This document shows positions 27,399-38,268 of a stretch of DNA of 52,692 nt, piece after piece. Source of the stretch: Acidimicrobiaceae bacterium (GTDB taxonomy: Bacteria > Actinomycetota > Acidimicrobiia > Acidimicrobiales > Bog-793); NCBI GenBank assembly GCA_003159795.1, contig PLPK01000048.1, positions 1-52,692 of the forward strand, in the 5' to 3' direction. The translations under genes and the position numbers were made by a program. Below the pieces are notes generated by a model that had not been told where the DNA came from, did not search any database, and saw nothing but the letters and a program-made list of their open reading frames with translations. The number at the start of each line of letters is the position of its first letter. Position 1 is the stretch's first letter.

Positions 27399-28013
27399 CT
27401 ACGTCGGCAGCGAACGTCCTTGTCGGCCGGCCCCGACGAGCCGCCAGGTGGCGGGGAGCAGGGCCGCCGCCAGCGCGATCTTGATCCCCTCGCCGGCGAG
27501 GAACGGCGTCAGCCCGCCCTCGAGCGCCCTGGCCGCGGTGAGGTGGTAGGAGACGGCGAGCCAGGGGACGCCGATCGCGAAGATGATCACCTCGCCGAGC
27601 AGCATTGTTGCGACGGAGCTTGCGACCCGCCGGTCTGCCCGCCGCTCCGCGAGCCGCCCGCAGACGGCGGCGGCGGCGACGAAGCCGATGACGTAGCCGA
27701 ACAGGGCACCGGGCCACCCCGAGGCGTGGCCGGCGAACCAGGGCACGCCGGCGAGCCCGGCGATGGCGTAGAGGGAGAGGGCCGCCGTCGCGCGTCGCAT
27801 GCCGAGGGCGCTGCCCGCGAGCACGACCCCGAGTGTCTGGCCGGTGATCGGCACCGGCGTCAACGGGATCGAGACCTGTGCGAGCAGGCCGACGAAACAG
27901 GCAGCCCCGACGACGATGGTGGCATCGCGGACCCGCACGTCCGGGATGAGGTCGGCGAGGACGACCGGACGTGGCCGGGGAAGCGTCGCGGCGTCTGTCG
28001 GCATGGCGGTCAC
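27399..28013 (-). CDS. bioY: Biotin transporter BioY
   Basis: VSIPLTPVPITGQTLGVVLAGSALGMRRATAALSLYAIAGLAGVPWFAGHASGWPGALFGYVIGFVAAAAVCGRLAER. Confidence 0.93.
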   Translation of the reverse strand: MTAMPTDAATLPRPRPVVLADLIPDVRVRDATIVVGAACFVGLLAQVSIPLTPVPITGQTLGVVLAGSALGMRRATAALSLYAIAGLAGVPWFAGHASGWPGALFGYVIGFVAAAAVCGRLAERRADRRVASSVATMLLGEVIIFAIGVPWLAVSYHLTAARALEGGLTPFLAGEGIKIALAAALLPATWRLVGAGRQGRSLPT

Positions 28014-28112
28014 CTTATCGAGCCCCGCGGCTGCGCTGAGTTGGGAGCCGCCGGCGTGCGGCCGGCGACACCGGCCGGTCCCCCCGCGCCGGCGGCCCCG
28101 GTGCCGGGACGC

Positions 28113-29117
28113 TCACCCCTTGGCGGCGGCCTCGCAGACCGTCTCGGTGATGAGACGGGTGACGAGGTACGGGTCGGCGTTGGCGTTCGGCCGCCGGTCC
28201 TCGATCCAACCCTTCTGTTCCTTCTCGACGTTCCACGGGATCCGGACCGAGGCGCCGCGGTCCCACGGGGCGTAGTGGAACTGGCTCCAGTGGGCGGTCT
28301 CGTGGGCGCCGGTGAGGCGGTCCTTGATGCCGGCGCCGTAGTTCTCGATGTGGTCCTCGACGCGGGTGGCAAGCGCCTCGCAGGCGGCGAGGATCGGCTT
28401 GTAACCCTCGCGCATGGCCTTGGTCGAGAAGTTCGTGTGCCCTCCGGCGCCGTTCCAGTCACCCGGCACCGGCTTGGCGGCGAAGCTCACGTCGGCCCCG
28501 AAGTCCTCGGCGATGCGGCCCAGCAGCCAGCGGCTCAGCCAGAGCTGGTCGCCGATGAGCGGGGGCGGCAGGACGCCGATTTGGAACTCCCACTGCGCCT
28601 TCATTACCTCGGCGTTCGTGCCCTCGATCGACAGGCCCGCCTCCAAGCAGGCGACCGTGTGGTGCTCGACGATGTCGCGGCCGACGATGTTCTCGGCACC
28701 GATGCTGCAGTAGTAGGGGCCCTGGGGGGCGGGGAAGCCGACTTCGGGCCAGCCGAGCGGCCGGCCGTCCTGGAAGAACGTGTATTCCTGCTCGATGCCG
28801 AACATCGGCTCCTGATCAGCGAAGCGCTCGGCGACCTCGGCGCACGGCGCCCGCGTGTTCGTGGGGTGCGGTGTGAAGTCGGTGAGCAGCACCTCGCAGA
28901 GCACGAGCTTGTTCTTGCCGCCCCGGAGCGGGTCGGGCGTGACGAGGACCGGCCGCAGGACGCAGTCCGAGAGGTTCCCCGGCGCCTGGTTCGTGCTGGA
29001 GCCGTCAAAGCCCCAGATCGGCGGCTCCTTCCCGTCGGCGACGATCTTCGTCTTGCAACGGATCATCGGGGTCGGCTTCCCACCGTCGATCCAGATGTAC
29101 TCAGCCTGGTAGCTCAC
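28113..29117 (-). CDS. glnII: Type II (eukaryote-like) glutamine synthetase
   Basis: AEYIWIDGGKPTPMIRCKTKIV...PIWGFDGSSTNQAPGNLSDCVLRPV...MFGIEQEYTFFQDGRPLGWP...GPYYCSIGAENIVGRDIVEHH...WNGAGGHTNFSTKAMREG. Confidence 0.95.
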   Translation of the reverse strand: MSYQAEYIWIDGGKPTPMIRCKTKIVADGKEPPIWGFDGSSTNQAPGNLSDCVLRPVLVTPDPLRGGKNKLVLCEVLLTDFTPHPTNTRAPCAEVAERFADQEPMFGIEQEYTFFQDGRPLGWPEVGFPAPQGPYYCSIGAENIVGRDIVEHHTVACLEAGLSIEGTNAEVMKAQWEFQIGVLPPPLIGDQLWLSRWLLGRIAEDFGADVSFAAKPVPGDWNGAGGHTNFSTKAMREGYKPILAACEALATRVEDHIENYGAGIKDRLTGAHETAHWSQFHYAPWDRGASVRIPWNVEKEQKGWIEDRRPNANADPYLVTRLITETVCEAAAKG

Positions 29118-29349
29118 GAACCACTCCCTTGGGTGCTCGCCGGTTCGGCACAGCCCTGCGTCGGAGGCTCGCGCGCGACGCGTCCACCTCCGACGAAGGA
29201 CCTATCCGCGTCTGACGTGCTCAGGGTGCCAGGCCGTCGTTTCGCGGCGGTATCGGCCGGATGAACTCCGTGTGAACTGGCACGCCCAGTCGTTTCAGGC
29301 GCCCGCCGCGGCTGCCGCCCGGAGTTCGCGGGACCCGGCGGCCGGCCCG

Positions 29350-30309
29350 TCAGGAGTAGGTGGTGTCGAGCCGGGCCATCACCTCGGGGGTGAGCAGCGG
29401 GACCACGTCGAGCGCGCGCAGGTTCTCCTCGACCTGCTCGACCCGGCTCGCGCCGGTGATCACCGTCGAGACGTGCGGGTTCATCGTGCACCAGGCGATC
29501 GCGAGCTGGGCGGCGGTGCAGCCGAACTCGTCGGCCATCTTGAGCAGGGCGGGCACGCGGGCGTTCGTTTCCGGCGCGACGACGATGTCACGCAGCCACT
29601 CGAACCCCGGGACGGTCGCCCGGGAGCCCTCGGGGACGCCGTCGACGTACTTGCCGGTGAGGACGCCCCAGGCAAGCGGGCTGTAGGTCGTGAGGCCGAG
29701 TCCCCAGTCCTCGTAGAGGCGGGCGTACTCGACCTCAACCCGCTTGCGTTCGAGCAGGTTGTACTGCGACTGTTCCATCACCGGCTTGTGGAGGTGGTGG
29801 CGTTCGGCGATCTCGAAGGCCGCCCGCAGGTCGTCCGCCGGCCACTCCGACGTCCCCCAGTAGGTCGCCCGGCCGGAGCTGACGATGTCGTGCATCGCCC
29901 AGACCGTCTCCTCGATCGGCGTGAGCGGGTCCGAGCGGTGGCAGAAGAGCAGGTCGACGAAGTCAAGGCCCATCCGCTCGAGCGAGCCGTCGATCGCCTG
30001 GAGCAGGTACTTGCGGTTGAGCGTGTTCTGCATGTTGACGCCCTCGTGGATGCCCCAGAACAGCTTCGTCGACACGACGTAGCTGTAGCGGGGCCAGCCG
30101 AGTTCGGCGAGGGCCCGGCCCATGATCCGCTCGGACTCGCCGCCGGCATACTGCTCGGCGTTGTCGAAGAAGTTCACGCCGCCCTCCCGGGCCGCCGTGA
30201 GGCACGCCTTGGCGAGCCCGGTGTCGAGCTGGGAGCCGAACGTCACCCACGAGCCGAACGAGAGCACGCCTACCTGCAGTCCCGATCCTCCGAGCCGTCG
30301 GTACTCCAT
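29350..30309 (-). CDS. Aldo/keto reductase, Kv-beta-subunit-like
   Basis: [25 protein letters not shown]...[43 protein letters not shown]...[27 protein letters not shown]. Confidence 0.93.
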   Translation of the reverse strand: MEYRRLGGSGLQVGVLSFGSWVTFGSQLDTGLAKACLTAAREGGVNFFDNAEQYAGGESERIMGRALAELGWPRYSYVVSTKLFWGIHEGVNMQNTLNRKYLLQAIDGSLERMGLDFVDLLFCHRSDPLTPIEETVWAMHDIVSSGRATYWGTSEWPADDLRAAFEIAERHHLHKPVMEQSQYNLLERKRVEVEYARLYEDWGLGLTTYSPLAWGVLTGKYVDGVPEGSRATVPGFEWLRDIVVAPETNARVPALLKMADEFGCTAAQLAIAWCTMNPHVSTVITGASRVEQVEENLRALDVVPLLTPEVMARLDTTYS

Positions 30310-30462
30310 CAATCGCCCCGATCTCCTGTCGTTTGCCGGTGTGTCGCGCCACCCGCGGGGTCGGCACGCCCCACAGTCTCGCGAGGTCTGTCATAGCATG
30401 CGCGCGGGCCGGCGGGACGGGACGGGTCGCCCCCGGCGAGCACGTCCGAAGGAGCGAACGAG

Positions 30463-31032
30463 GTGGACAACGGGCCGACGGACGACTCGTCCCCTGCCGC
30501 GGGGCGCGACACCGTCGTGCTCGTGAACAAGGCGGGGGAGCCGACGGGGACCGTCGCGAAGCTGGAGGCCCACGCGCCGCCCGGCCTTCTCCACCTGGCC
30601 TTCTCCGTCGTCCTCTACCGGCCGGATGGGCTCGTGCTGCTCCAGCAGCGCGCCGGCACGAAGTACCACTTTCCGCTGGCCTGGGCCAACTCGTGCTGCA
30701 GCCACCCGCGGCCCGGCGAGGGCGTCGTCGGCTCCGCCGAGCGACGCGTCCGGGACGAGCTCGGCCTGGACTGCCGGCTCGCCGAGGTCGGCACGTTCAC
30801 GTACCGCGCGACCTGCCCGGTCTCGGGGCTCGTCGAGCACGAGTTCGACCACGTCCTCGTCGGTGTGGTGGACGGCGACCCCGTCCCCGACCCCACCGAG
30901 GTCACCGCCGTGCGCTGGGCTGTCCCGGCCGAGGTGATCGCGGCACCGCCGGCGGACGGCGCCCCCTGGCTGGTGCCGGTGCTGCGCCTGGCCGAGCGGT
31001 CACGCGGCGCCGGTGCCGAACCCCCCGGCTGA
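30463..31032 (+). CDS. idi: Isopentenyl-diphosphate delta-isomerase type I (Nudix)
   Basis: LHLAFSVVLYRPDGLVLLQQRAGTKYHFPLAWANSCCSHPRPGEGVVGSAERRVRDELGL; EHEFDHVLVG. Confidence 0.95.
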   Translation: MDNGPTDDSSPAAGRDTVVLVNKAGEPTGTVAKLEAHAPPGLLHLAFSVVLYRPDGLVLLQQRAGTKYHFPLAWANSCCSHPRPGEGVVGSAERRVRDELGLDCRLAEVGTFTYRATCPVSGLVEHEFDHVLVGVVDGDPVPDPTEVTAVRWAVPAEVIAAPPADGAPWLVPVLRLAERSRGAGAEPPG

Positions 31033-31034
31033 GG

Positions 31035-31059
31035 GGCCCGGCCGTGGCGCGGCCGGGCC
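31035..31059 (+). terminator. GC-rich perfect hairpin 3' of idi
   Basis: GGCCCGGCCG-TGGCG-CGGCCGGGCC immediately after the stop codon; weak T tract (GTT). Confidence 0.5.
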
Positions 31060-31362
31060 GTTCCGGCAGCGTCCCCGAAGGTGAGGACGACCTTGCCGAG
31101 CTTGGAAGGGCCGCGAAGTCTGCATGGGCGGCGGCCGCGGTTGGAAGCGGGACGTCGCGTCGACCAGCGCTACAACCGACGTCGGGCGATGAGCGCGTTC
31201 AGGCCCGCGGCGACGACCTGCACGAGAAGCTGACGTCCGCGTGGCGTCGGTTCGGTTCGCGCGCCGACCCCGACCGCGCCACCGGTGAACACGACCCGCG
31301 CCCGGGGTCCAGGCTCGATCAACCGACCCTCGTCGCGCGGCGCTGGGCAGGGCGATCTCGGG

Positions 31363-32463
31363 TCAGGGGCGTCCCGCGGCGTAGGCGCCGGGCCACATCG
31401 TGGTGATCTGGATGAGCGTGCCGGTCTGCTCGGCCTGGACCACCTTCCCGTCGCCGATGTACATGACGACGTGGTAGACGTAGCCGCCGGAGGCGTAGAA
31501 GACCAGGTCGCCGGGCTGCAAGTCCGAGAACGGGATGTGCTCGATCGAGAGGTACTGGTCCTCGGCGCTGTGGGGGAGGCTGACCCCCGCCTGACCCCAC
31601 GACCACATCGCGAGACCGGAGCAGTCGAAGCCGTAGCCGGGCGAGGCGCCGCCCCAGACGTAGGGCACGCCGATCTGTGACTCCGCCGCCCTCACGGCGA
31701 CGAGGCCGGGCCCGTCCCCGCTCGGCGTCGTCGTCGCGGCGCTGGGGGCCGTCGACGGCGAGGCTTCGGACTGCTGCTTGGCCTCCTCGATGGTCTTCTT
31801 CGCCGCGGCCTGTGCCGCCGCCTGGGCTGCCTGCTGCTGCTCCTCGCGGGCGACGGCGGCGGCGAGCGAGCCGTTTATCCCGGCCAGCGTCGCGGTGAGC
31901 TGGGTGTCGAGCTTGTTGGCGTGGTCGCGCGCCGCGCCGAGCGTCTTGAGCGCGAGGCGCGACTGGGCGCCGTCATGGCGGAGCTGCGTCGTGCGCGCGA
32001 TGAGGGCGTGCTCGGAGACGCGCAGCGTGCTGACCGCCGCCGAGAGCTTCCCCGCCGCGGCCTCGACGTAGGTCTGCTGCGCGGGGTAGGCGTCTTCCTT
32101 TCCGGTGAGCACCGACAGGGCGCCCGAGGAGGTGCCGTCGTTCACATAGGCGTCGATCACCTCGCGTTCAAGCGACTGCCGGTCCGTGCCGACGGTCGCG
32201 CGTGTCGTCGCGATCGAGCGGAGGTCCTTGTGGATGTCACGCTTCAGGAGCGCCTCGCGGGTGGCCGCCTGGTCGTACTCCTCACCGAGGACCTGGAGCT
32301 TCACCTGGATGGTGGCGATCTTCGCCGCGAGGACCGAGGACTTGGACTGCAGCGTCGAGACGGGCTGCGAGGCACTGGCGACGCCGCAAAGCGTCGCGAG
32401 CAGCATTCCGGCGGTCACCAAAAGGGCCGCACCGACCGGGAGACGTCGGGGTCGGCGCGACAT
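31363..32463 (-). CDS. Secreted NlpC/P60 peptidoglycan endopeptidase with N-terminal coiled coil
   Basis: Signal peptide [21 protein letters not shown]; coiled coil; [45 protein letters not shown]...LQPGDLVFY...[15 protein letters not shown]. Confidence 0.95.
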   Translation of the reverse strand: MSRRPRRLPVGAALLVTAGMLLATLCGVASASQPVSTLQSKSSVLAAKIATIQVKLQVLGEEYDQAATREALLKRDIHKDLRSIATTRATVGTDRQSLEREVIDAYVNDGTSSGALSVLTGKEDAYPAQQTYVEAAAGKLSAAVSTLRVSEHALIARTTQLRHDGAQSRLALKTLGAARDHANKLDTQLTATLAGINGSLAAAVAREEQQQAAQAAAQAAAKKTIEEAKQQSEASPSTAPSAATTTPSGDGPGLVAVRAAESQIGVPYVWGGASPGYGFDCSGLAMWSWGQAGVSLPHSAEDQYLSIEHIPFSDLQPGDLVFYASGGYVYHVVMYIGDGKVVQAEQTGTLIQITTMWPGAYAAGRP

Positions 32464-32692
32464 ACGCTCCGGGCCGCATCCAGTGGGGTGGAGCATCACT
32501 GGCTCACCGCCCGCGACAGAACCCTCGCCGGGTTGCGCATTATCGTCCACCGTACCGGCGACCCCTGGCGCGATGCAAGAAAACCGTCCTGGTCTGGTGC
32601 TCCGTCGCCGCCGATGGCGCCCCGCTACGGTGAGACCGCCCTTCGGCGCGGCGCAGGCGGGTGGGCGTCTGTGCGGCAGAAAGGAAGACGAC

Positions 32693-34099
32693 ATGGGCGA
32701 GATGAGGCCCGTCTCGGCGGACGGGTTCCGCATTGAACACGATTCGATGGGTGAGGTGCGTGTGCCGTCCGACGCCCGCTGGGGGGCACAGACCCAGCGT
32801 GCCGTCGAGAACTTCCCGATCTCGGGGCGTCCCGTCGAGCGCTCGATCCTTGAGGCGCTCGCGATCATCAAGGGCACGTGCGCGGCAGTGAACGCTGAGC
32901 TCGGCACGATCGACGCCGCCGTCGCGGAGGCGATCCGGTCCGCCGCCGACGAGGTCGCCTCGGGCCAGCACCTCGAGCAGTTCCCGGTGGACGTCTTCCA
33001 GACCGGCTCCGGAACCTCGACGAACATGAACATGAACGAGGTGCTCGCCCAGCTCGCTGGCGAGCGGCTGGGGCGGAGGGTGAACCCGAACGACGAGGTG
33101 AACGCCTCCCAGTCCTCGAACGACACGTTCCCGGCAGCGATCCATCTCGCCTGCGTCCGCGAGATCCGGGCCGATCTCGTGCCGGCGCTTGACCAGCTCG
33201 CCACGGCGCTGCGCGACAAGGCGGCGGAGTTCGCGGACATCGTCAAGGCGGGCCGCACCCACCTCATGGACGCGACGCCGGTCACGCTGGGCCAGGAGTT
33301 CGCCGGCTACGCCGCCGCGATCGAGCACGGCATCGAGCGCCTCGCCTCGAGCCTGGGGCGGGTCGGCGAGCTCCCGCTCGGCGGCACGGCCGTCGGCACC
33401 GGCCTCAACGCCCAACCCGGTTTCGCCGCCGAGGTGATCGAACGCCTGCGCCGCGCGACCGGGCTCGAGGTCACCGAGGCCCGGGACCATTTCGAGGCCC
33501 AGGGGGCGCGTGACGGCCTGGTCGAGGCCTCGGGTGTCGTGCGGACGCTCGCCGTGTCGCTGTTCAAGATCGCCAACGACCTGCGCTGGATGTCGTCGGG
33601 CCCGCGCTGCGGGCTCGGGGAGATCCATCTTCCCGACCTCCAGCCGGGTTCCTCGATCATGCCGGGCAAGGTCAACCCTGTCGTGCCGGAGGCGGTATGC
33701 CAGGTCGTCGCCCAGGTGATCGGCAACGATGCCGCCGTCGCCTTCGGCGGGGCCTCGGGGAACTTCGAACTGAACATCATGTTGCCGGTCATGGGGAGGA
33801 ACCTGCTCGAATCGATCCGCCTCGTCGCCGCGGCGAGCCGCTGCCTCGCCACGAAGTGCGTGGCCGGGATCGAGGCGGACGCCGGGCGCTGTCGCGACTA
33901 CGCGCTCTCCTCGGCCTCGATCGCCACCGCCCTCAACCCATACATCGGCTACGAGAACGCGGCGAAGGTCGTGAAGCGCGCGCTGGCCGAGGGCAAGGAC
34001 CTGCGTTCCGTCGTCCTCGAGATGGGCCTGCTCGGAGAGGAGGAGGTCGACCGGGCCCTCGACGTCCTCGCGATGACCCGCGGCGGGATCATCGGCTGA
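32693..34099 (+). CDS. fumC: Class II fumarate hydratase
   Basis: [88 protein letters not shown]. Confidence 0.96.
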   Translation: MGEMRPVSADGFRIEHDSMGEVRVPSDARWGAQTQRAVENFPISGRPVERSILEALAIIKGTCAAVNAELGTIDAAVAEAIRSAADEVASGQHLEQFPVDVFQTGSGTSTNMNMNEVLAQLAGERLGRRVNPNDEVNASQSSNDTFPAAIHLACVREIRADLVPALDQLATALRDKAAEFADIVKAGRTHLMDATPVTLGQEFAGYAAAIEHGIERLASSLGRVGELPLGGTAVGTGLNAQPGFAAEVIERLRRATGLEVTEARDHFEAQGARDGLVEASGVVRTLAVSLFKIANDLRWMSSGPRCGLGEIHLPDLQPGSSIMPGKVNPVVPEAVCQVVAQVIGNDAAVAFGGASGNFELNIMLPVMGRNLLESIRLVAAASRCLATKCVAGIEADAGRCRDYALSSASIATALNPYIGYENAAKVVKRALAEGKDLRSVVLEMGLLGEEEVDRALDVLAMTRGGIIG

Positions 34100-34109
34100 C
34101 GGGCCGGGC

Positions 34110-36086
34110 GTGAGCACGGTTCCCCGGTCTGTTGCGGTGCAGTTGGCGACTGGTGGGAGCGGTGTCGTGGATGCGCCCGGTGAGATGGCCTTCAGCGCGC
34201 CGCGCGACCCGGCCGTCTCGGTGATCGTCGTCGCCTGGGGATCCTCGCCGCACCTGTTCGGCTGCTTGGCCTCGATCGCCGCCCAACGCGCGGCCCCGCC
34301 GTTCGAGGTCGTGCTCGTGCTGAACCACGTCGAGCAGAAGGTCGTCGGCGCGGTCGCGAGCCGGGTCCGCGGGGCGACAGTCGTTGCCTCCCGTTCGGAC
34401 CTCGGGTTCGCCGGTTCGGTGAACGCGGGGGTCGGGTCGGCCCGCGCCGCGCTCTTCGCCGTTCTTCACGACGACGTCGAGGTGCCTCCCGACTGGCTGG
34501 AACGGCTCGCCGGTTCGGCAGCGTCGCACCCCGAGGCCGAGATCACCGGCTGCCGGGTCCTCGGGGGCCCGGACGAGTCGGCGACGTCACCGTCCGCCGC
34601 CCCGGGGGCGACGGTCGACGGCCCGGTCGACGTGTCCGATTGCGCCTTCCTCGTTCGGCGCACGGTTTGGGACCGCCTCGGCGGCCTCGACGAGATCTAT
34701 TACCCGTTCGGGTTCGTGACCACCGACCTGTGCGCCCGGGTCGTGGGGAGCGGCGGGCACGTGCGCGTCGAGCGCCGGGCGACGGTGCGCCGGAAGCGCT
34801 CGGGCCGCATGAACGACCGCTTCAAGTCGGTGGTCATGGGCCTCAACGGGGAACTGTTCGCCACCCGCCACGCCGTCGTTCCGGAGACCAGCGCCCCGGC
34901 GGCGCTCGCGCCGTCGGGGGCCCGCGCCCCGCGCCGGGGCGGCGGGGAGTCCCGCCTCCTCGTCATCGACGACGCGGTGCCCGATCCGTCGTTCGGTGCG
35001 GGATCCGGGCGCATGGCGGAGGTGCTGCGCGAGCTGGCGGCGGGCGGCCGCTTCACGATCGACCTCCTGCCGCTCGTCGCGCGCTGCGACGCCGATCCCG
35101 CGCGGGCCGCGGCCCTCGGCGTGGACGTCGTCGAGGGCGACCTCGAGGACCTGGTGGGCCGGGGTGGACGGCGCTACGGGGCGGTCATCGTCTCGCGGCC
35201 GCACAACTGGGTGGCGTCGATCGGGACGCTGCGCCGTCGCGCGCCGGCCGTCCCCGTCGTCTACGACGCGGAGGCGCTGTTCTCGCGCCGTCTCGCGCGA
35301 CAGGCCGCCTACGTCACCGACGCACCGACGGCGATCCGGGTGGCGCACGATGCAGCGCGTCTCGACGCAGTCGAGCGGGAGATCGCCCGCGAGGCGGACT
35401 ACGTCGTCACGATCTGCGAGGACGAGGCGGACTTCTTCCGGGACGGTTCGCCGGACCCGGGCAACGTCGTCGTGCGGCTGCCCTACCTCGCCGGGGTGAG
35501 ACCGTCCCCGGCGCAGCTTGCCGTGCGTCACGACCTGGGTTTCGTCGCAGGATGGTCCGCCGGGCCGGACTCACCGAACGCCGACGCCCTGGAATGGTTC
35601 GCGCGCAAGATCCTGCCGGGGGTGCGCGCCCGGGTGCCCGGGGCGCGTGTGCGGGTGACCGGCATCGACCCGCCGGCGAACGTGCGGCGCCTCGCCACCC
35701 CGGCGGTCGAGTTCGTCGGGCAGGTCGAGAGCCTCCCGGACTTCTACGCCTCGGTGCGCGTCGTTGTCGTCCCCATCCGCTACGGGTCGGGGGTGAAGTT
35801 GAAGACCGTCGAGGCGGTCCAGTTCGGCGTGCCGACCGTGGCGACGCAAGTGGGCGCCGAGGGGATCTCCCTCGACGACCGGGGTGCGATCGTCGTTGTC
35901 GACGATCCCGAACGCTTCGCGCGGGCCGTGGCGGCGCTCCTCGCCGACGACGAAGCCTGGCAGGCGCAGCGCGCGCGGGTACTCGCCCAGCAGGCCCGCT
36001 GGGTGGCGGGGGCGGCGGGCCCCGTCTGGGTCCCGCTCCTCGAACGGCTCACCGGTTCGCCGCCGGCCGGGCGATCAGCGCGGTGA
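34110..36086 (+). CDS. Bimodular glycosyltransferase (GT2 N-terminal + GT4 C-terminal)
   Basis: N: VSVIVVAWGSSPHLFGCLASIAAQ...LGFAGSVNAGVGSARAALFAVLHDDVEVPPDWLERL. C: VVPIRYGSGVKLKTVEAVQFGVPTVATQVGAEGISLDD. Confidence 0.9.
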   Translation: MSTVPRSVAVQLATGGSGVVDAPGEMAFSAPRDPAVSVIVVAWGSSPHLFGCLASIAAQRAAPPFEVVLVLNHVEQKVVGAVASRVRGATVVASRSDLGFAGSVNAGVGSARAALFAVLHDDVEVPPDWLERLAGSAASHPEAEITGCRVLGGPDESATSPSAAPGATVDGPVDVSDCAFLVRRTVWDRLGGLDEIYYPFGFVTTDLCARVVGSGGHVRVERRATVRRKRSGRMNDRFKSVVMGLNGELFATRHAVVPETSAPAALAPSGARAPRRGGGESRLLVIDDAVPDPSFGAGSGRMAEVLRELAAGGRFTIDLLPLVARCDADPARAAALGVDVVEGDLEDLVGRGGRRYGAVIVSRPHNWVASIGTLRRRAPAVPVVYDAEALFSRRLARQAAYVTDAPTAIRVAHDAARLDAVEREIAREADYVVTICEDEADFFRDGSPDPGNVVVRLPYLAGVRPSPAQLAVRHDLGFVAGWSAGPDSPNADALEWFARKILPGVRARVPGARVRVTGIDPPANVRRLATPAVEFVGQVESLPDFYASVRVVVVPIRYGSGVKLKTVEAVQFGVPTVATQVGAEGISLDDRGAIVVVDDPERFARAVAALLADDEAWQAQRARVLAQQARWVAGAAGPVWVPLLERLTGSPPAGRSAR

Positions 36087-36114
36087 ACTGGGTGTATCGG
36101 GAGGGTCGAGTACC

Positions 36115-36519
36115 GTGAACCCCGTGGAGCGACCGACCCCGGACGAGGGGCCCGACTCGCCGGCGCAGCTCGCCGCACGCGAGCTCGCCGAGGCCGACCA
36201 CGTGCGCGAGATCGAGTACCAGGCGGTGCTGCGCGAGCTCGCTGTGAAGGACCTCTGCGTGGAGGCGACCGAGGCCGAGCTCGCCCGGGTCGCGTCCGCC
36301 GAGGCCAACGCCCGCGCCGAGCTCGCCCAGGTCCGGGCCCGTGCCGAGGAGCTGTTCGGCGACCTCGGGCGGGCGGAGGCGGCGATCGTCGAGGCGAACG
36401 GACGGATCGAGGCCATCACCTCGACCCGTGGCTACCGCTGGTCGTCGGCCACGGTGTCGTTCCTCGGCCGACTCGCCCCGCCGTGGCGCCGGGCGCGGCC
36501 GGGCCCGGCGGCGGGCTGA
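36115..36519 (+). CDS. Coiled-coil protein next to glycosyltransferase
   Basis: Heptad-rich EIEYQAVLRELAVKDLCVEATEAELARVASAEANARAELAQVRARAEELFGDLGRAEAAIVEANGRIEAI followed by TSTRGYRWSSATVSFLGRL. Confidence 0.7.
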   Translation: MNPVERPTPDEGPDSPAQLAARELAEADHVREIEYQAVLRELAVKDLCVEATEAELARVASAEANARAELAQVRARAEELFGDLGRAEAAIVEANGRIEAITSTRGYRWSSATVSFLGRLAPPWRRARPGPAAG

Positions 36520-36533
36520 CCGGCCGGCGCCCC

Positions 36534-37295
36534 TTAGCCTGGCTCCGCCCAGAAGCGGCGCAGGAACTCGTCGGTCTCGGCGAGCGAACCGGCCCGGCCG
36601 ATCTCATAGAAGCGCTCCGTCGCCTCGTAGCCAAAGAGGAGGGAGCGCTCGGCGAGCGTGGCGTACAGCTCCGACAACTCGGTCACGCCGGCTCCGGCGA
36701 GGTCGATCGCCGGGGCGGTGAGACCGCCGAGGCCGTAGTCGACCCAGGCCATCTCCGGCGTCGGGTGCACCTTGTTGTAGCGGGTGACCCGGCCGGCCTC
36801 CAGCACTGCGTTCGAGGCGTCCCAGAGGTTCTCGTTGCGCAGCACGGTCATTGCCGCCGGCAGGCCGCTTGCCTCCCAGCGGGCGGCGACATCGGCGTAG
36901 TCGACGCGCAGGAACGTGTCGCCGTACAGGACGAGGAAGCGCCCGCCCAACAGGGCCGACGCCCGGCGGATCGCCCCGAGCGTCCCGTCGAGCCCCGGCG
37001 AGTCGTAGCTGTAGGCGATCTCGACCCCGTGGCAGGAGGGGCCGATCCTCTCCTCGATCATTTCGCCCAGGTAGCCGACGCACAGCACCGCGCGCGAGAC
37101 CCCGTAACCCGCGAGGAGGCGCAACTGGTGGACGAGGAACGGCTGGCCGGCGACCTCGATCAGCCCCTTCGGCTTTTGGCGGGTCGCCTCCCCGAGACGG
37201 GTCCCCCTGCCCCCCGCGAGGACACATACCGTCAGCGGCGCCGGCGCGCCCTTGCCGGTGCCTCCGGTTCTAGCGGTCAGCGTCGTCCCAGCCAT
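36534..37295 (-). CDS. hddC: Sugar-phosphate nucleotidyltransferase, HddC-like (D-glycero-D-manno-heptose-1-P guanylyltransferase candidate)
   Basis: TVCVLAGGRGTRLGEATRQKPKGLIEVAGQPFLVHQLRLLAGYGVSRAVLCVGYLGEMIE...FLVLYGDTFLRVDY; downstream in the heptose operon. Confidence 0.75.
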   Translation of the reverse strand: MAGTTLTARTGGTGKGAPAPLTVCVLAGGRGTRLGEATRQKPKGLIEVAGQPFLVHQLRLLAGYGVSRAVLCVGYLGEMIEERIGPSCHGVEIAYSYDSPGLDGTLGAIRRASALLGGRFLVLYGDTFLRVDYADVAARWEASGLPAAMTVLRNENLWDASNAVLEAGRVTRYNKVHPTPEMAWVDYGLGGLTAPAIDLAGAGVTELSELYATLAERSLLFGYEATERFYEIGRAGSLAETDEFLRRFWAEPG

Positions 37296-38268
37296 AGCGG
37301 GATTCGACGAAGTAGCGCGGGCGGTGGCGCACCTCGTCGTATATCCGCCCGACGTATTCGCCGATGATGCCGAGGGACAGCAGTTGGATGCCGCCGAAGA
37401 AGCAGATGAGGATGACGATCGTCGGGTTGCCGACGGGGAAGTGCACGCCCGCCAGCTTGCACGAGAAGTACGTCGTGCCCAGCAGGAAGGCGAGGCTCGC
37501 CAGCGCGATGCCGATCATCGAAATGAGCTCCAGAGGGTAGCGCGAGAAGCCGATCACGCCGTTGAGGCCGATGAGCACGGAGCCGGTGAAGCGGTTGTAC
37601 TTGCTGCGCCCCTCGACGCGGACCTGCCGGTCGTAGAGCACGCTCGTCTGGCGGAACCCGACGTAGCCGACCAGGCCGCGCAAGAACCCGTGCTGCTCGG
37701 GCAGCGACACGACGGCGTCGACGGCCCGGCGGCTCATCAACCGGAAGTCGCCCGTGTTCGGCGGGATGTCGACGTTGGCAATGCGCCGCAGGAGGCGGTA
37801 TCCGACCGCCGCCACGATCCGCTTCACGAGGGTCTCGCCGGCCCGGGTACGGCGCTGCGCGTAGACGATGTCGTAGCCGTCGCGCCATTTTTCGACAAGC
37901 TCGCCGATGAGCTCGGGAGGGTCCTGCAGGTCGCAGTCGATGACGACGACGGCATCGCCCGACGCCACCTCGAGCCCGGCGATCGTCGCTGTCGGCTGGC
38001 CGAAACGCCGCGAGAAGCGCAGCATCCGGACGCGTGGGTCCCGCTCCCGCAACTCGAGGATGACCTGCTCGGTGCGGTCGGTCGACGGGTCGACGCTGAA
38101 GATGATCTCCCAGTCGCAGTCGAGCCCGTCGAGCGTCGGGGCGAGCCGCGCGTAGATCCCGGGGACATTGTCCTCTTCGTTGTAGGTGGGGATCACGACG
38201 CTCAGCATCTTGCGCTCCGGCGCGGCCGGAGTGATCGCGCGCCCCACTTCCGCCCCGGAGGCGGTCAT
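37270..38268 (-). CDS. GT2 membrane-anchored (polyprenyl-P sugar/DPM1-ArnC-like) glycosyltransferase
   Basis: LSVVIPTYNEEDNVPGIYARL...VVVIDCDLQDPPELIGELVEKWRDGYDIVYAQRRTRAGE...GDFRLMSRRAVDAV; two C-terminal TM helices. ATGA overlap with the SDR gene. Confidence 0.92.
   Translation of the reverse strand: MTASGAEVGRAITPAAPERKMLSVVIPTYNEEDNVPGIYARLAPTLDGLDCDWEIIFSVDPSTDRTEQVILELRERDPRVRMLRFSRRFGQPTATIAGLEVASGDAVVVIDCDLQDPPELIGELVEKWRDGYDIVYAQRRTRAGETLVKRIVAAVGYRLLRRIANVDIPPNTGDFRLMSRRAVDAVVSLPEQHGFLRGLVGYVGFRQTSVLYDRQVRVEGRSKYNRFTGSVLIGLNGVIGFSRYPLELISMIGIALASLAFLLGTTYFSCKLAGVHFPVGNPTIVILICFFGGIQLLSLGIIGEYVGRIYDEVRHRPRYFVESRYGWDDADR

Noticed and set aside
27396-29264. 622-aa plus ORF antisense to bioY and glnII
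   Set aside because: Shadow ORF; BioY and GSII on the minus strand are unmistakable.
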